DNA of 49,307 bases from Streptomyces pyxinicus (GCF_024753135.1 NZ_JANUGP010000042.1:1-49307); one strand, 5' to 3'; positions 33,104-40,718 are shown, numbered from the stretch's first letter. Program-made: numbers and translations. The notes: a model not told the origin generated them from the letters alone.

Positions 33104-33949
33104 ATGCAGGAACTCCGCTTCGACGACATCCGGTTCACCACGGCGGTCAGCAGTGACCAGACGTGGCTGCGCCGCACGCTGGGCGGCCACGAACTGAGTG
33201 TTCAGCTCGCCGTCGGGGTGTCGCCGTTCGACGAGGCCGGGAAGATCCTCGCCCTGGAGGCGGAGCTGTTCGGCTTCGACGCCGCGCCGGCGCAGCGATC
33301 CCGGCTCGGCCGCATCACGGCGAACCTCGCGTACACCCCCGTCGTCACGGTCCACCGGGTGAACCTGGTGTTCCCGCTGACGTCGCTGCAGGTCCACGCC
33401 ATCGAGGAGGCCCGCACCGGCGACGTGCGGTTCGAGATCGACCTCAACGCCACCCTGCCGCAGGCGCCCGGGTACCCGGGGTGCGCCCAGGCCACGGAGA
33501 ACATCACCCTCGCCAAGAGCACCTGGGAACAGCAGGTCGCACAGCTCGGGCCGTCCGCGGCCTTCGAGATGGCCGTGCCCTACCCGCTCGGCGACCCGCA
33601 GCGCGCCGAGGTCGGCCGACTGCTGCGGGAAGCGCAGCGGCTGCTGACCACGGGGGAGATCCGGGCGTCGATCCTGGAGGTCCGGCGGGCGCTGGAGTGG
33701 GTCCAGCACAACGTGGACTGGGACAGGCCCGGGTCGAAGAAGCTCGCCAACCAGTGCAACCAGACCGAACGCTGGTGGCGCATCCAGGACGCTCTCTACA
33801 GCCAGACGTCCGGCGCCATGCACAACGACCCGGTCACCAAGGACTTCCTCTACGACCGGGCCGAGGCGGAGACGCTCCTGGCGATGACCGCCGCGCTGCT
33901 GCGGAACGTGCCCGCCACGGCCTCGCCGGCTGCGGGGCCCCGCCCGTGA
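33104..33949 (+). CDS. Hypothetical 281-aa protein
   Basis: ATG at 33104 with GGGGGAG upstream (a longer GTG start at 33047 is possible). Begins MQELRFDDIRFTTAVSSDQT. The N-terminal half is beta-rich (VVTVHRVNLVFPLTSLQVHA). The C-terminal half is helical, with WVQHNVDW and RWWRIQDALYSQTSGAMHND. No family is recognised. The helical end resembles HEPN-like helices in style only. Confidence 0.7.
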   Translation: MQELRFDDIRFTTAVSSDQTWLRRTLGGHELSVQLAVGVSPFDEAGKILALEAELFGFDAAPAQRSRLGRITANLAYTPVVTVHRVNLVFPLTSLQVHAIEEARTGDVRFEIDLNATLPQAPGYPGCAQATENITLAKSTWEQQVAQLGPSAAFEMAVPYPLGDPQRAEVGRLLREAQRLLTTGEIRASILEVRRALEWVQHNVDWDRPGSKKLANQCNQTERWWRIQDALYSQTSGAMHNDPVTKDFLYDRAEAETLLAMTAALLRNVPATASPAAGPRP

Positions 33950-34110
33950 TCCGGGCCCACCACCGCCTCAAGGGCGGCGCCGCCCAGCTCGGCGCCACCG
34001 GCCCCGGCCGGGCCGGACCGTTCGGCCGCTGGCCCGCCGATGACCACCAAGACGACGAGGACCAGGACCACGAGCCCGCCGAACGGCCGGGGGAGACGAG
34101 GGCTACATGA
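33946..34110 (+). CDS. Small 54-aa protein, coupled on both sides
   Basis: GTG start overlaps the previous stop (GTGA), and its TGA stop overlaps the next ATG (ATGA). The product is basic and Gly/Pro-rich at first (VIRAHHRLKGGAAQLG) and acidic at the end (DDHQDDEDQDHEPAE). Coupling on both sides supports a real gene, but its composition is low-complexity. Confidence 0.45.
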   Translation: MIRAHHRLKGGAAQLGATGPGRAGPFGRWPADDHQDDEDQDHEPAERPGETRAT

Positions 34111-34613
34111 CCGAGGACCGCGGCGCCGCCGGCCCGTACATCGAATACGACGGACTGCCCGTCCTGCACGGCTCGGAGGTGAAGCTGCCGCTGATCCACC
34201 CGTACGCCCCGGTCGAGGCCGGGCGCTACGTCACGCCGGGCGGCGGACGGCTGACCATCCGCAAGGCGGAGGCGAACGCCGCGCACCTGCGGATCACGCT
34301 GGACCATCTCGGCTGCCCCGCGCAGTGCACCCCGGAGAAGGACGCCGCGTTCCGGCGGCTCGCCCTGGCCGTCGAGGGCTACTGCGTCCACGCCGGGTGC
34401 CGCCACCGTCCCGCGTTCTCGGACGGGGTGCTGCGCTGCTTCGAGCTGCGCAACGGCACCCTCACGCTCGCCGCGTTCGTACGCGCCGTGCTCGCGATCG
34501 AGCTGGGAGACCTCGTCCCCGCCGGCCGGATCGTCAAGGAGTCCGAAGCGCGGTTCGGACCCGTCCGCCCCCTGGAGGGCCCGGACGAGGAAGGCCAGGT
34601 AGAGGCCGTTTAG
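34107..34613 (+). CDS. Hypothetical 168-aa protein
   Basis: ATG start overlapping the preceding stop. Begins MTEDRGAAGPYIEYDGLPVL. It has three Cys/His-containing spots (CPAQC, then YCVHAGCRHRPAF and RCFELRN), which could bind a metal. The N-terminal half is beta-rich. No family is known. The stop TAG is the first codon of repeat copy 9. Confidence 0.7.
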   Translation: MTEDRGAAGPYIEYDGLPVLHGSEVKLPLIHPYAPVEAGRYVTPGGGRLTIRKAEANAAHLRITLDHLGCPAQCTPEKDAAFRRLALAVEGYCVHAGCRHRPAFSDGVLRCFELRNGTLTLAAFVRAVLAIELGDLVPAGRIVKESEARFGPVRPLEGPDEEGQVEAV

Positions 34614-34639
34614 ACCCATTAGACCTAACAGGTCCGACC
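34611..34639. repeat. Gene-end palindrome, copy 9
   Basis: TAGACCCATTAGACCTAAC then AGGTCCGACC. The stop codon is embedded as in copy 8. Confidence 0.7.
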
Positions 34640-34741
34640 GGCGGCCGAAGAGGCAACGGGCAACACGGCCGATCCCCTGTCGCCGCCGGACGCCGGACGG
34701 GATCGTGGGAGCGCCATCCCCGACCGGCAGAGGAGCCAGCC

Positions 34742-35161
34742 ATGGCGTTCGACTACAGCAGCAGCGAGTCCCCGTGGATCACGGTGGAGAGCTTCGGCTT
34801 CGCCCGGGGCGTCCCGCAGAGCACCACCGGGTGCCTGCTGATCGACCTGCGCGGCGTCCCGCTCGACGACCCGGCCGACGAGCCGGGCCTGCGCGGCCGC
34901 GACGGCACCGACGCGGACGCCGTCCAGCACGTCCTCGCCTCGCCCCGGGCCTTCACGGTCCTGGAGCGCGCCTGCGACCAGGCCCGGGCGCTGCTCGACG
35001 CCAACGCCGCGCGCAACCTGCGGCTGCGGGTCCTGGTCGGCGACGAGGACGGCCAGCGTCGCGCGGTCGTCGTCGCCGACGCGCTCGCCGAGATCCTGAC
35101 CGGCCGCGGCCTCCCGGCCGACGTCGTCCACCACCACCTGCCCGCCCCGGCCCGGGGATGA
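34742..35161 (+). CDS. RapZ C-terminal-domain-like protein
   Basis: 139 aa, ATG start with AGAGGAG upstream. The order SFGFARGVPQSTTGCLLIDL, RGVPLDDPADEPGLRG, TDADAVQHVLASPRAF and LRLRVLVGDEDGQRRAVVVA corresponds to the C-terminal domain of RapZ/YvcJ proteins, which binds metabolites or RNA-related ligands. The N-terminal kinase domain of RapZ is absent. Stand-alone versions exist in actinobacteria with unknown function. Confidence 0.7.
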   Translation: MAFDYSSSESPWITVESFGFARGVPQSTTGCLLIDLRGVPLDDPADEPGLRGRDGTDADAVQHVLASPRAFTVLERACDQARALLDANAARNLRLRVLVGDEDGQRRAVVVADALAEILTGRGLPADVVHHHLPAPARG

Positions 35162-35181
35162 CCGGAGCACAGCTCGGAGGC

Positions 35182-35213
35182 GGTCGGACCTGTTAGACCC
35201 AACAGGTCCGACC
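35182..35213. terminator. Perfect 13-bp hairpin, copy 10 of the gene-end palindrome
   Basis: GGTCGGACCTGTT (35182-35194) pairs with AACAGGTCCGACC (35201-35213), loop AGACCC. It sits exactly between two convergent genes and includes the last base of the minus-strand stop region, so it is a bidirectional terminator. Confidence 0.8.
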
Positions 35214-35656
35214 TAGGGCGCCGCCGGGGCCGCGAGGGGCTCGGGGAAGGCGACCCACACCGGAGAGTCGACGCCGCGCAGGCCGGGGGCGTGCTTGGCC
35301 AGGGCGGGCAGGAAGCGGTCCGGCTTGCCGCTGACGCCGTGGATCACCTTGACCGGCCGCCGGGTGGCGTCGGCGAGGGCCTGCGCCTGGTCCATGACCG
35401 CGACGACCGTGTCGTTGAACCGGCCGAAGCCGGTGGCCGGCCCCGCGCACTCCGGTCCGGCGAGGCCGACCAGGACGCGGGCGTGCCACCCCTGGGGCTC
35501 GCGGGTGTAGTCGACCATCACGCGCAGCACCCACGCCGCCTGTTCGCTCTCGTCCAGGCCCTCGATCCCCTCGCCGTCCCGCAGCAGGTCGAGGCGGTCC
35601 TCGCCGGGGCCGGGGGTCGCCTCGACGGCCGTCATCCACTGCTCGAAGTCGCTCAT
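35213..35656 (-). CDS. Hypothetical 147-aa protein
   Basis: ATG at 35656. Begins MSDFEQWMTAVEATPGPGED. The central part (VVAVMDQAQALADATRRPVK) is helical, and the last third (GVDSPVWVAFPEPLAAPAAP) is Pro/Ala-rich. No family is recognised. Ends inside the copy 10 hairpin. Confidence 0.7.
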   Translation of the reverse strand: MSDFEQWMTAVEATPGPGEDRLDLLRDGEGIEGLDESEQAAWVLRVMVDYTREPQGWHARVLVGLAGPECAGPATGFGRFNDTVVAVMDQAQALADATRRPVKVIHGVSGKPDRFLPALAKHAPGLRGVDSPVWVAFPEPLAAPAAP

Positions 35657-35712
35657 GCTCGCTCAACGAGCGGCCCGGGCGGACGGCACCGCGGTTCCGC
35701 CCGCCGTACGAG

Positions 35713-35780
35713 GTGCAGGCCGCTGACCTGCGAAAGGAACACTTCGTGGAACTTCGTGGAACCGTCCTACGTGCGCGCGT
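35713..35780 (+). repeat. Leader-like block, copy 2 of 2
   Basis: Resembles 32953-33020 (GTGCAGG...CTGCGAAAGGAACACTTCGTGGAAC). Here no recognisable gene follows on the same strand. Repeat copy 11 and the end of a minus-strand gene come next, so the downstream gene may have been lost. Confidence 0.5.
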
Positions 35781-35790
35781 GTCACGAGGG

Positions 35791-35820
35791 CGGACCCGTT
35801 GGGGTCAATGGGTCCAACCG
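35791..35820. repeat. Gene-end palindrome, copy 11
   Basis: Contains GTTGGGGTCAATGGGTCC and the stop codon (complement at 35805-35807) of the minus-strand gene. Stop embedded as in copies 2, 8 and 9. Confidence 0.6.
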
Positions 35821-36539
35821 CCCGCCGGGGCCTCGACGCCGTGGCGAGCGGCGCGCAGGTCGGCCAAGACCTCCAGGACCTCGGTGCGGGCGGCGGCGGC
35901 GACGGCAGGCGGTTCGACGCCGGGGGAGTCGAGGACGTGGCGCAGGGCGTTCAGCCGGGCGGCGAGGCCGGGCCCGTCGAGCTCGCGGTGCCAGGAGACC
36001 AGCTTCTCGGCGGGCGCGGTGCGCGACAGGGGCTCCCAGGAGTCGTTCAGGCAGGCCAGGGACCACACGGCGGCGCGCAACCGGGGCGCGTTGGCCCGGC
36101 ACCAGGCTTCCCCGGCACGGTCGCGGGCCCGCTCGGCGCGCTGCTTCTGCGGGTACCGGTCGCCGCGGTAGGTGGCGGCATCGCGCTCCAGGCGGACGAA
36201 CCGGCTCTCGGCACTCGTACGGCTGGCGAGCCCGAGGGAGTCGGCGACCTGCTGCCAGGAGGCCCCGCGCCGGCGGGCGGCCCGGGTGAGGTCGCGCTCC
36301 AAGGTGTCCAGCGCGGCGCGGGCCTCGTCGAGCTGGGTGAGCGCGGCGAGGACGTCGTCGGCCGGCACCTCCGCCTGCTCGGCGTCGTCGAGGCCGTAGC
36401 GGTCGGCGGCCGCGCGTACGGCGTGCATCACGCGGGCCGGGTCGTGCCAGTCGCGGCCGCCGCCGTACTTCGCCCTCAGCAGCGCCTCGGCGGCCTCCAG
36501 CACCTGCTGCCGGGCCTCGGGGTCGATCTTCTTCGCCAT
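35805..36539 (-). CDS. HTH-containing hypothetical protein, 244 aa
   Basis: ATG at 36539 (GTG at 36557 possible). Begins MAKKIDPEARQQVLEAAEAL. An internal HTH-like segment lies at about 105-130 (RRGASWQQVADSLGLASRT) and is followed by a basic stretch. It may be a DNA-binding regulator of the neighbouring replication region. Copy D of the 17-bp palindrome (36570-36586) and a second palindrome (36600-36616) sit immediately upstream, suggesting autoregulation. Confidence 0.7.
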   Translation of the reverse strand: MAKKIDPEARQQVLEAAEALLRAKYGGGRDWHDPARVMHAVRAAADRYGLDDAEQAEVPADDVLAALTQLDEARAALDTLERDLTRAARRRGASWQQVADSLGLASRTSAESRFVRLERDAATYRGDRYPQKQRAERARDRAGEAWCRANAPRLRAAVWSLACLNDSWEPLSRTAPAEKLVSWHRELDGPGLAARLNALRHVLDSPGVEPPAVAAAARTEVLEVLADLRAARHGVEAPAGGWTH

Positions 36540-36569
36540 GGCCGGAGAGCCTGCCACCGCGCCGGCCGT

Positions 36570-36586
36570 GTCCGCGAATCGCGGAC
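36570..36586. promoter_or_regulatory. 17-bp palindrome GTCCGCGAATCGCGGAC, copy D
   Basis: Identical to copy A, 31 bp upstream of the ATG at 36539, in promoter position for that gene. Confidence 0.65.
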
Positions 36587-36599
36587 GAGCCGGGCGACG

Positions 36600-36616
36600 C
36601 GTTCACCGGGTGAACG
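36600..36616. promoter_or_regulatory. Palindrome CGTTCACCGGGTGAACG
   Basis: Perfect 8-bp arms around a single centre base, 61 bp upstream of the gene start at 36539. Operator-like. Confidence 0.55.
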
Positions 36617-36937
36617 TCCCATATGCGGATGATCTAGGCCAAACATCGCCGTGGCCTGGCCGAATGTCGACGCACCCCACCCGGGGATCATGCGAAACAG
36701 ACCCGAGACGGGGCGTGAAGGGGGCACAGAGCGCCTGCCCGGCCACCGCCGTCGGGGAGTGCCGATCAGCCCCCGAGAGCCGCACACGGCCACACAGGGA
36801 CACGCCGCCCTGCTCTTGTAGTCGCCGCGCGAAGCGCGTCTGTGTTCATCGGCGGAGCCGATGGGGCTTGGAAGGTCGTGCCCGAAGGGCTCCTTTCTAG
36901 GTACTGACCTGCACGTTCCTCCCAGAGTCAGCCCCAC

Positions 36938-36975
36938 GGCGCGGCCCGTCACCCGAATGGGTGACGGGCCGCGCC
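36938..36975. terminator. 17-bp perfect hairpin
   Basis: 17-bp stem (36938-36954 with 36959-36975), loop GAAT. No gene ends nearby on the plus strand, so it may terminate a non-coding RNA or protect against read-through. Confidence 0.5.
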
Positions 36976-37153
36976 TCCCTCCCTCTGGGCTATTAACAGG
37001 CCCTTGCGCTCATTACTCGCGGGTGTTGTCCGGCGCATGACCTGCCTGTTTCCGGCCATCGGGCCGTCCCGAATCAAGGTCACCGCTCCGCTTCCAGCGC
37101 GAGGGGGTCAAGATCGTCCGCGCGATGGTGGGTCAAGGAAGGGCTCTGAGCTG

Positions 37154-37189
37154 GGGTGATGGGTGCGGTAGCGGCCGCACCCATCACCC
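37154..37189. repeat. 15-bp perfect inverted repeat
   Basis: GGGTGATGGGTGCGG (37154-37168) pairs with 37175-37189, loop TAGCGG. Not next to a gene end. Confidence 0.6.
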
Positions 37190-37254
37190 TTGTACGGGGG
37201 CGCAACGGCCTGTTAACAGGCTCCGGAACGCGGGGCGCCGGGCGGGCCGGCGGT

Positions 37255-37280
37255 GGGTACCCCGGGTACCCGGGGTACCC
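37255..37280. repeat. 26-bp perfect palindrome with three GGTACC sites
   Basis: The sequence equals its own reverse complement over the full 26 bases and is built from repeated GGGTACCC-type units. GCCTGTTAACAGGC lies 34 bp upstream. Possible protein-binding or processing site beside the replication operon. Confidence 0.7.
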
Positions 37281-37291
37281 GGAACGCACGG

Positions 37292-37321
37292 CGCCCCCGG
37301 CGCGGAGGTGCGCCGGGGGCG
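37292..37321. terminator. 12-bp hairpin after the replication operon
   Basis: CGCCCCCGGCGC pairs with GCGCCGGGGGCG, loop GGAGGT, downstream of the minus-strand gene ending at 37378. Confidence 0.6.
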
Positions 37322-37377
37322 GTCTGTGTGACTAGACGGGCGGCAGCCTGCCACCCGGACCGGTCAGTGTCGCGGGC

Positions 37378-37755
37378 TCAGCTCCGCGGCGGGTACACCG
37401 GGAACATGTTCATCTCGGCCGCCCCCCGGTCGGCCCGCGCCTTCTTCGCCCCGGCGGTGTCGACGGTGACGTACCCGGCGTCGATGAGCCGCTGGACCCC
37501 GGCGCGCAGGCCCGCCTCGTCGACGTCGACCCGGCTGCCGAACGGGCCGGCCAGGAGCCACGCCACGAACTTGTCGAGGTCGGCCTCGACGCGGGTGTAG
37601 CCGGTGAGCTTCACCCACAGGCCGAGGTCGGCCAGGGAGAGCTTGGCGTCGTCCACCAGCTCCCTCGGCACTACCACGACGTCGGGCAGCTTCGCGGGGC
37701 GGACGGTGGTGGCGTAGGTCTTCTCCGGCTCCTGGCCGTCGGCGCTGCTGGTCAT
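37378..37755 (-). CDS. Small winged-helix protein of the replication operon, 125 aa
   Basis: ATG at 37755 with GGAGGGG upstream. After a disordered start, PDVVVVPRELVDDAKLSLAD leads to a winged-helix-like segment (LGLWVKLTGYT, then GLRAGVQRLIDAGYVTVDTA). The pattern recalls the N-terminal domain of the larger Rep-like protein at 39316. It may help Rep or act as a copy-number regulator. It is the third gene of the minus-strand replication unit. Confidence 0.6.
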   Translation of the reverse strand: MTSSADGQEPEKTYATTVRPAKLPDVVVVPRELVDDAKLSLADLGLWVKLTGYTRVEADLDKFVAWLLAGPFGSRVDVDEAGLRAGVQRLIDAGYVTVDTAGAKKARADRGAAEMNMFPVYPPRS

Positions 37756-37780
37756 CGGTTCCCCTCCGGTGATCGTCGGA

Positions 37781-37825
37781 GGCTCATCCTCGCGGCCCGC
37801 CGGGCGGGACCGCAGAGGATGAGCC
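37781..37825. terminator. Hairpin between helicase and small winged-helix gene
   Basis: GGCTCATCCTC pairs with GAGGATGAGCC, with an inner GC stem in the loop. It follows the helicase stop by 23 nt and precedes the next gene's Shine-Dalgarno, so it may partly attenuate the last gene. Confidence 0.55.
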
Positions 37826-37847
37826 AAAAACGTACATTCGTTCGATT

Positions 37848-39227
37848 TCAGGTCTGCGCCATGTCCACGAAGCGGCTGTAGTGGCCCTGGAAGGCGGTCG
37901 TGATGATCGCGGTGGGCCCGTTGCGGTGCTTGCCGACGATCAGGTCCGCCTCGCCCGCGCGGGGCGACTCCTTCTCGTACTGGTCCTCGCGGTGCAGCAG
38001 GATCACCACGTCCGCGTCCTGTTCCAGGGAGCCGGACTCGCGCAGGTCGGAGACCTGCGGCTTCTTGTCGGTGCGCTGCTCGGGCCCGCGGTTGAGCTGC
38101 GAGAGCGCGATGACCGGGACCTCCAGCTCCTTGGCCATCAGCTTGAGCTGGCGGGAGATGTCGGAGACCTCCTGCTGGCGGGACTCCGGGCGGCGGCCGC
38201 CGCCGTACTGGAGCAGCTGGAGGTAGTCGATGACGACCAGGTCGAGCTTGCCGCGCTGCTTGAGCCGGCGGGCCTTGGTGCGGATCGACATGGCGGTCAG
38301 CTCCGGGGAGTCGTCCAGGAGCAGGTTCCCGGCGTCGACGCGGGCCTTGGCCTTGGCCATCCGGGTCCAGGCCGCGTCGTCGAGCTGGCCGGAGCGGATG
38401 TGGTGCAGGGCGACGGAGCCTTCGGCGGACAGCAGCCGCATGTGGAGCTCCTTGCGGCCCATCTCCAGGGAGAAGAAGGCGCTGGTCCGCCCGTGCTTCA
38501 AGCTGGCGGCACGGGCCATGTCCAGGCCGAGGGTGCTCTTGCCCATCGCCGGGCGTCCCGCGATCAGGATGAGCTGGCCGGGCTGCAGGCCGAGGGTGAG
38601 GGTGTCGAGGTCGGCGAAGCCGGTCGGCACGCCGGTGAGCTCGCCGAACTTGCGCTTCCCGGCCGCCTCGATGTCGTCAAAGGTCTCGTCCATGCCCTCC
38701 GAGGCGTCCATCAGCGACTCGTCGCCGCGGTGGCGGACCACGCCGTACAGGCGCTCCTGCGCCCGCTCGACCAGCTCGTCGGTCTCGCCGTCGCGGGCGT
38801 ACCCGCTGGCGGCGATGGCCGTACCCGCCACGACCAGGTTCCGGGCGACGGCGGCCCCGTAGACGATCTCGGCGTAGTACGAGGCGTTCGCCGCCGTGGG
38901 CACCTGCTGGACCAGCGTGTGCAGGTAGGACGCACCGCCGATCTTCGTCAGCTCGCCAGTCTTGGTCAGGTGCGCCGCGACCGTGATCGGGTCGGCGGGC
39001 TCGCCCTTGCCGTGGACGTCGAGGATCGCCCGGAACACGACCTCGTGCGCCGGCCGGTAGAAGTCCGAGCCGTGCAGGATCTCGACGACGTCGCCGATCG
39101 CGTCCTTCGACAGCAGCATGCCGCCCAGGACGGACTGCTCCGCCTCCAGGTCCTGCGGGGGGAGGCGCTCGAAGTCGCGCGGGTCGATGTCCTCGCCGGA
39201 GGGGGCGGGGGCGGTGGCTACGCTCAT
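37848..39227 (-). CDS. dnaB: Replicative DNA helicase, DnaB family
   Basis: 459 aa, ATG at 39227 with GGAG upstream; the usual length for DnaB. The N-terminal domain (PPQDLEAEQSVLGGMLLSKD) and linker helix precede the RecA-type motor. Walker A is GRPAMGKST (224-232), SLEMG follows at about 254-258, and Walker B is LVVIDYLQLL (330-339). LSQLNRGPEQR and SGSLEQDADVVILLHR complete it. It unwinds DNA at the origin. A plasmid-borne DnaB next to an iteron-containing rep gene points to self-encoded helicase loading. Confidence 0.95.
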   Translation of the reverse strand: MSVATAPAPSGEDIDPRDFERLPPQDLEAEQSVLGGMLLSKDAIGDVVEILHGSDFYRPAHEVVFRAILDVHGKGEPADPITVAAHLTKTGELTKIGGASYLHTLVQQVPTAANASYYAEIVYGAAVARNLVVAGTAIAASGYARDGETDELVERAQERLYGVVRHRGDESLMDASEGMDETFDDIEAAGKRKFGELTGVPTGFADLDTLTLGLQPGQLILIAGRPAMGKSTLGLDMARAASLKHGRTSAFFSLEMGRKELHMRLLSAEGSVALHHIRSGQLDDAAWTRMAKAKARVDAGNLLLDDSPELTAMSIRTKARRLKQRGKLDLVVIDYLQLLQYGGGRRPESRQQEVSDISRQLKLMAKELEVPVIALSQLNRGPEQRTDKKPQVSDLRESGSLEQDADVVILLHREDQYEKESPRAGEADLIVGKHRNGPTAIITTAFQGHYSRFVDMAQT

Positions 39228-39315
39228 GGGTGGATCTCCGTTCGCGAGATTCGGGCAGCGGCCGGGCCGGGCAAGGTTTCCGGCCGCTGCTGCTGTTCGG
39301 GGAAGGCCGGGCGGT

Positions 39316-40497
39316 TCAGGACGCGACGGCGAAGGCGGGGGCCATGCGGCACTCGCACGGGCCGATCGGCAGGAAGGTCTCCGGGTCCTCGGCGAGGCCG
39401 GACCCGTTGCACTTCGAGCACGCCGGCGCGGCCGCCGCCGGGTGACCGCCCACCCCGGCCGGGGCCGCCGGGAGCCGCTTGAGGTGCTTGCGGTAGATCG
39501 CCGTCACGTCGTAGGCGCGCTCCGGGTCGCACCGGCGAACGAGGTGGTCCCGCAGCCGGGACGCCGTCCAGCCCTCCGCCAGAGCGTCGACGGCCAGCGG
39601 CAGCAGGTCCGCCGCGTCGTCGCGGTGCATCCGGCCGGGCAGGCCCAGCAGCATCTCCAGCAGCTCCGAGCGCTGCTCGTCGTCGGCCTGGCCGTCGCGC
39701 GGAGCCGGGACACCAGCAGCAGCCGGAGCGGGGTTGTCTTCCGGCGCAGCCGTCTCTCTCGTCGTTCCCGTCTCGGTGTCCGGTGTGACGGACGTTGCCG
39801 CTGCGTCCCCTGCGGAGGGAGAGAGAGAAGATCCAGAGGAAGACACCAGAGGAAGATCGCGTTCCTGCTGGTCACCCCCCGTGAGCGGGTCGGATTCCCG
39901 ACCCCGTGGGTCGGATTTCCGACCCGTCGGGTCGGATTTCCGACCCGCTTCCCCATCCGGGTCGGATTTCCGACCCGCCTTCGAGGCGTCCTGGTCAGCC
40001 TCGTCGGCGTCCTTCTCGACGAGCTCGGCGAGGGCGATGCCGAGGGCCTTGAGCTTGTCCTCGGAGTTCCGCCAGCCCGCGTAGTCGACCGGGGCGTCAT
40101 CGTTGATGCGCAGGCGCAGGGGCTTCATGAGGGCGCTCTCACGGGAGGACGTCTTGATGGGCTGGCCCTCGGGCGTGGTCACCAGGCCGACCTTGGTGAG
40201 GCCGTCGAGGATGCCCCGGACCCGGGTGAGGCTGCTCGGGCCCTTGCTCTTGCCCGGGCCGGGGATCAGCTCGCACAGCTTCCGGAGCGTGAGCACGCGG
40301 ACGTGGTTCTTGAACTTGTCGACCACCAGGCCGCGCAGGACCAGGTAGCCGCGGACCTCGCCGTCCTTGAGGTCCTCGCACAGGGCGATCCAGTCCTTGA
40401 CCCGGGTGTCGTACCAGCCGTCGTTGTCGGGCCCGTACAGCTCGACCACCTGGTCCGGGGTCGCCACCGGGGCCTTCGGGCGCTTGGGAGTGCTCAT
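39316..40497 (-). CDS. Replication initiator-like protein (Rep) with internal iterons
   Basis: 393 aa, ATG at 40497. N-terminal winged-helix region (GYLVLRGLVVDKFKNHVRVL ... RVRGILDGLTKVGLV). The middle holds four (R/K)SDP units at about residues 174-204, where the DNA also carries four iteron-like palindromes. A disordered acidic segment follows, then a helical region, and a C-terminal zinc knuckle CSKCNGSG...CEC. The order rep-dnaB-small wHTH and the iterons support an initiator role. Replicons with iterons inside the rep gene are known for some Streptomyces plasmids. Assigned by context, as no classic Rep motif is visible. Confidence 0.65.
   Translation of the reverse strand: MSTPKRPKAPVATPDQVVELYGPDNDGWYDTRVKDWIALCEDLKDGEVRGYLVLRGLVVDKFKNHVRVLTLRKLCELIPGPGKSKGPSSLTRVRGILDGLTKVGLVTTPEGQPIKTSSRESALMKPLRLRINDDAPVDYAGWRNSEDKLKALGIALAELVEKDADEADQDASKAGRKSDPDGEAGRKSDPTGRKSDPRGRESDPLTGGDQQERDLPLVSSSGSSLSPSAGDAAATSVTPDTETGTTRETAAPEDNPAPAAAGVPAPRDGQADDEQRSELLEMLLGLPGRMHRDDAADLLPLAVDALAEGWTASRLRDHLVRRCDPERAYDVTAIYRKHLKRLPAAPAGVGGHPAAAAPACSKCNGSGLAEDPETFLPIGPCECRMAPAFAVAS
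39886..39977. repeat. Four iteron-like palindromes inside rep (origin candidate)
   Basis: CGGGTCGGATTTCCGACCCG or close variants begin at 39886, 39907, 39928 and 39958. Spacing is 21, 21 and 30 bp; 21 is two helical turns. Each is a near-perfect palindrome centred on an AT step. The first copy has CCC and the second starts with T. Best candidate for the replication origin. Confidence 0.7.
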
Positions 40498-40718
40498 CGG
40501 GCCACCGCCGGCGCGGCCGGGGCGGACAGGGCGGGGAAGACGCGCGTGGGCGCCGGGGTGCTAGTCACCCAGGCGTTGTACGTGCCAAAGCGGACACCAT
40601 CGTTTGCGCAGCTCACGGCGCGATTCAGCTCAGAAGTCTTAGTCACGGCGCCTTCGTACGCGGCCGCGACGGTTACCGTCGCGGGCTTCGCGGAGGCGGG
40701 CCGGAGGGGGCGGTGCAT
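40494..40718 (-). CDS. 74-aa leader protein coupled to rep
   Basis: ATG at 40718 with TTGGGAGAG upstream. Its TGA overlaps the rep ATG (ATGA). Begins MHRPLRPASAKPATVTVAAA and ends Ala/Pro-rich. Coupling suggests it controls rep translation, as leader genes do in some plasmids. No domain is recognised. Confidence 0.6.
   Translation of the reverse strand: MHRPLRPASAKPATVTVAAAYEGAVTKTSELNRAVSCANDGVRFGTYNAWVTSTPAPTRVFPALSAPAAPAVAR

Larger units (their letters stand above)
36540..37377. other. Gene-free region rich in palindromes, next to the replication genes
   Basis: No gene is supported. From left to right: GTCCGCGA palindrome (36570), CGTTCACCGGGTGAACG (36600-36616), short trinucleotide-loop hairpins (about 36825-36890), a 17-bp hairpin (36938-36975), a 15-bp hairpin (37154-37189), GCCTGTTAACAGGC (37208-37221), a 26-bp perfect palindrome (37255-37280) and a 12-bp hairpin (37292-37321). 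This density suits a control or origin region and could also contain a small RNA ending at 36975. Confidence 0.55.

Noticed and set aside
36825..36890. Row of short hairpins with GAA/GGAG loops as a known structured RNA
   Set aside because: Stems are only 4-7 bp and match no RNA family I can name. Mentioned only as part of the palindrome-rich region.
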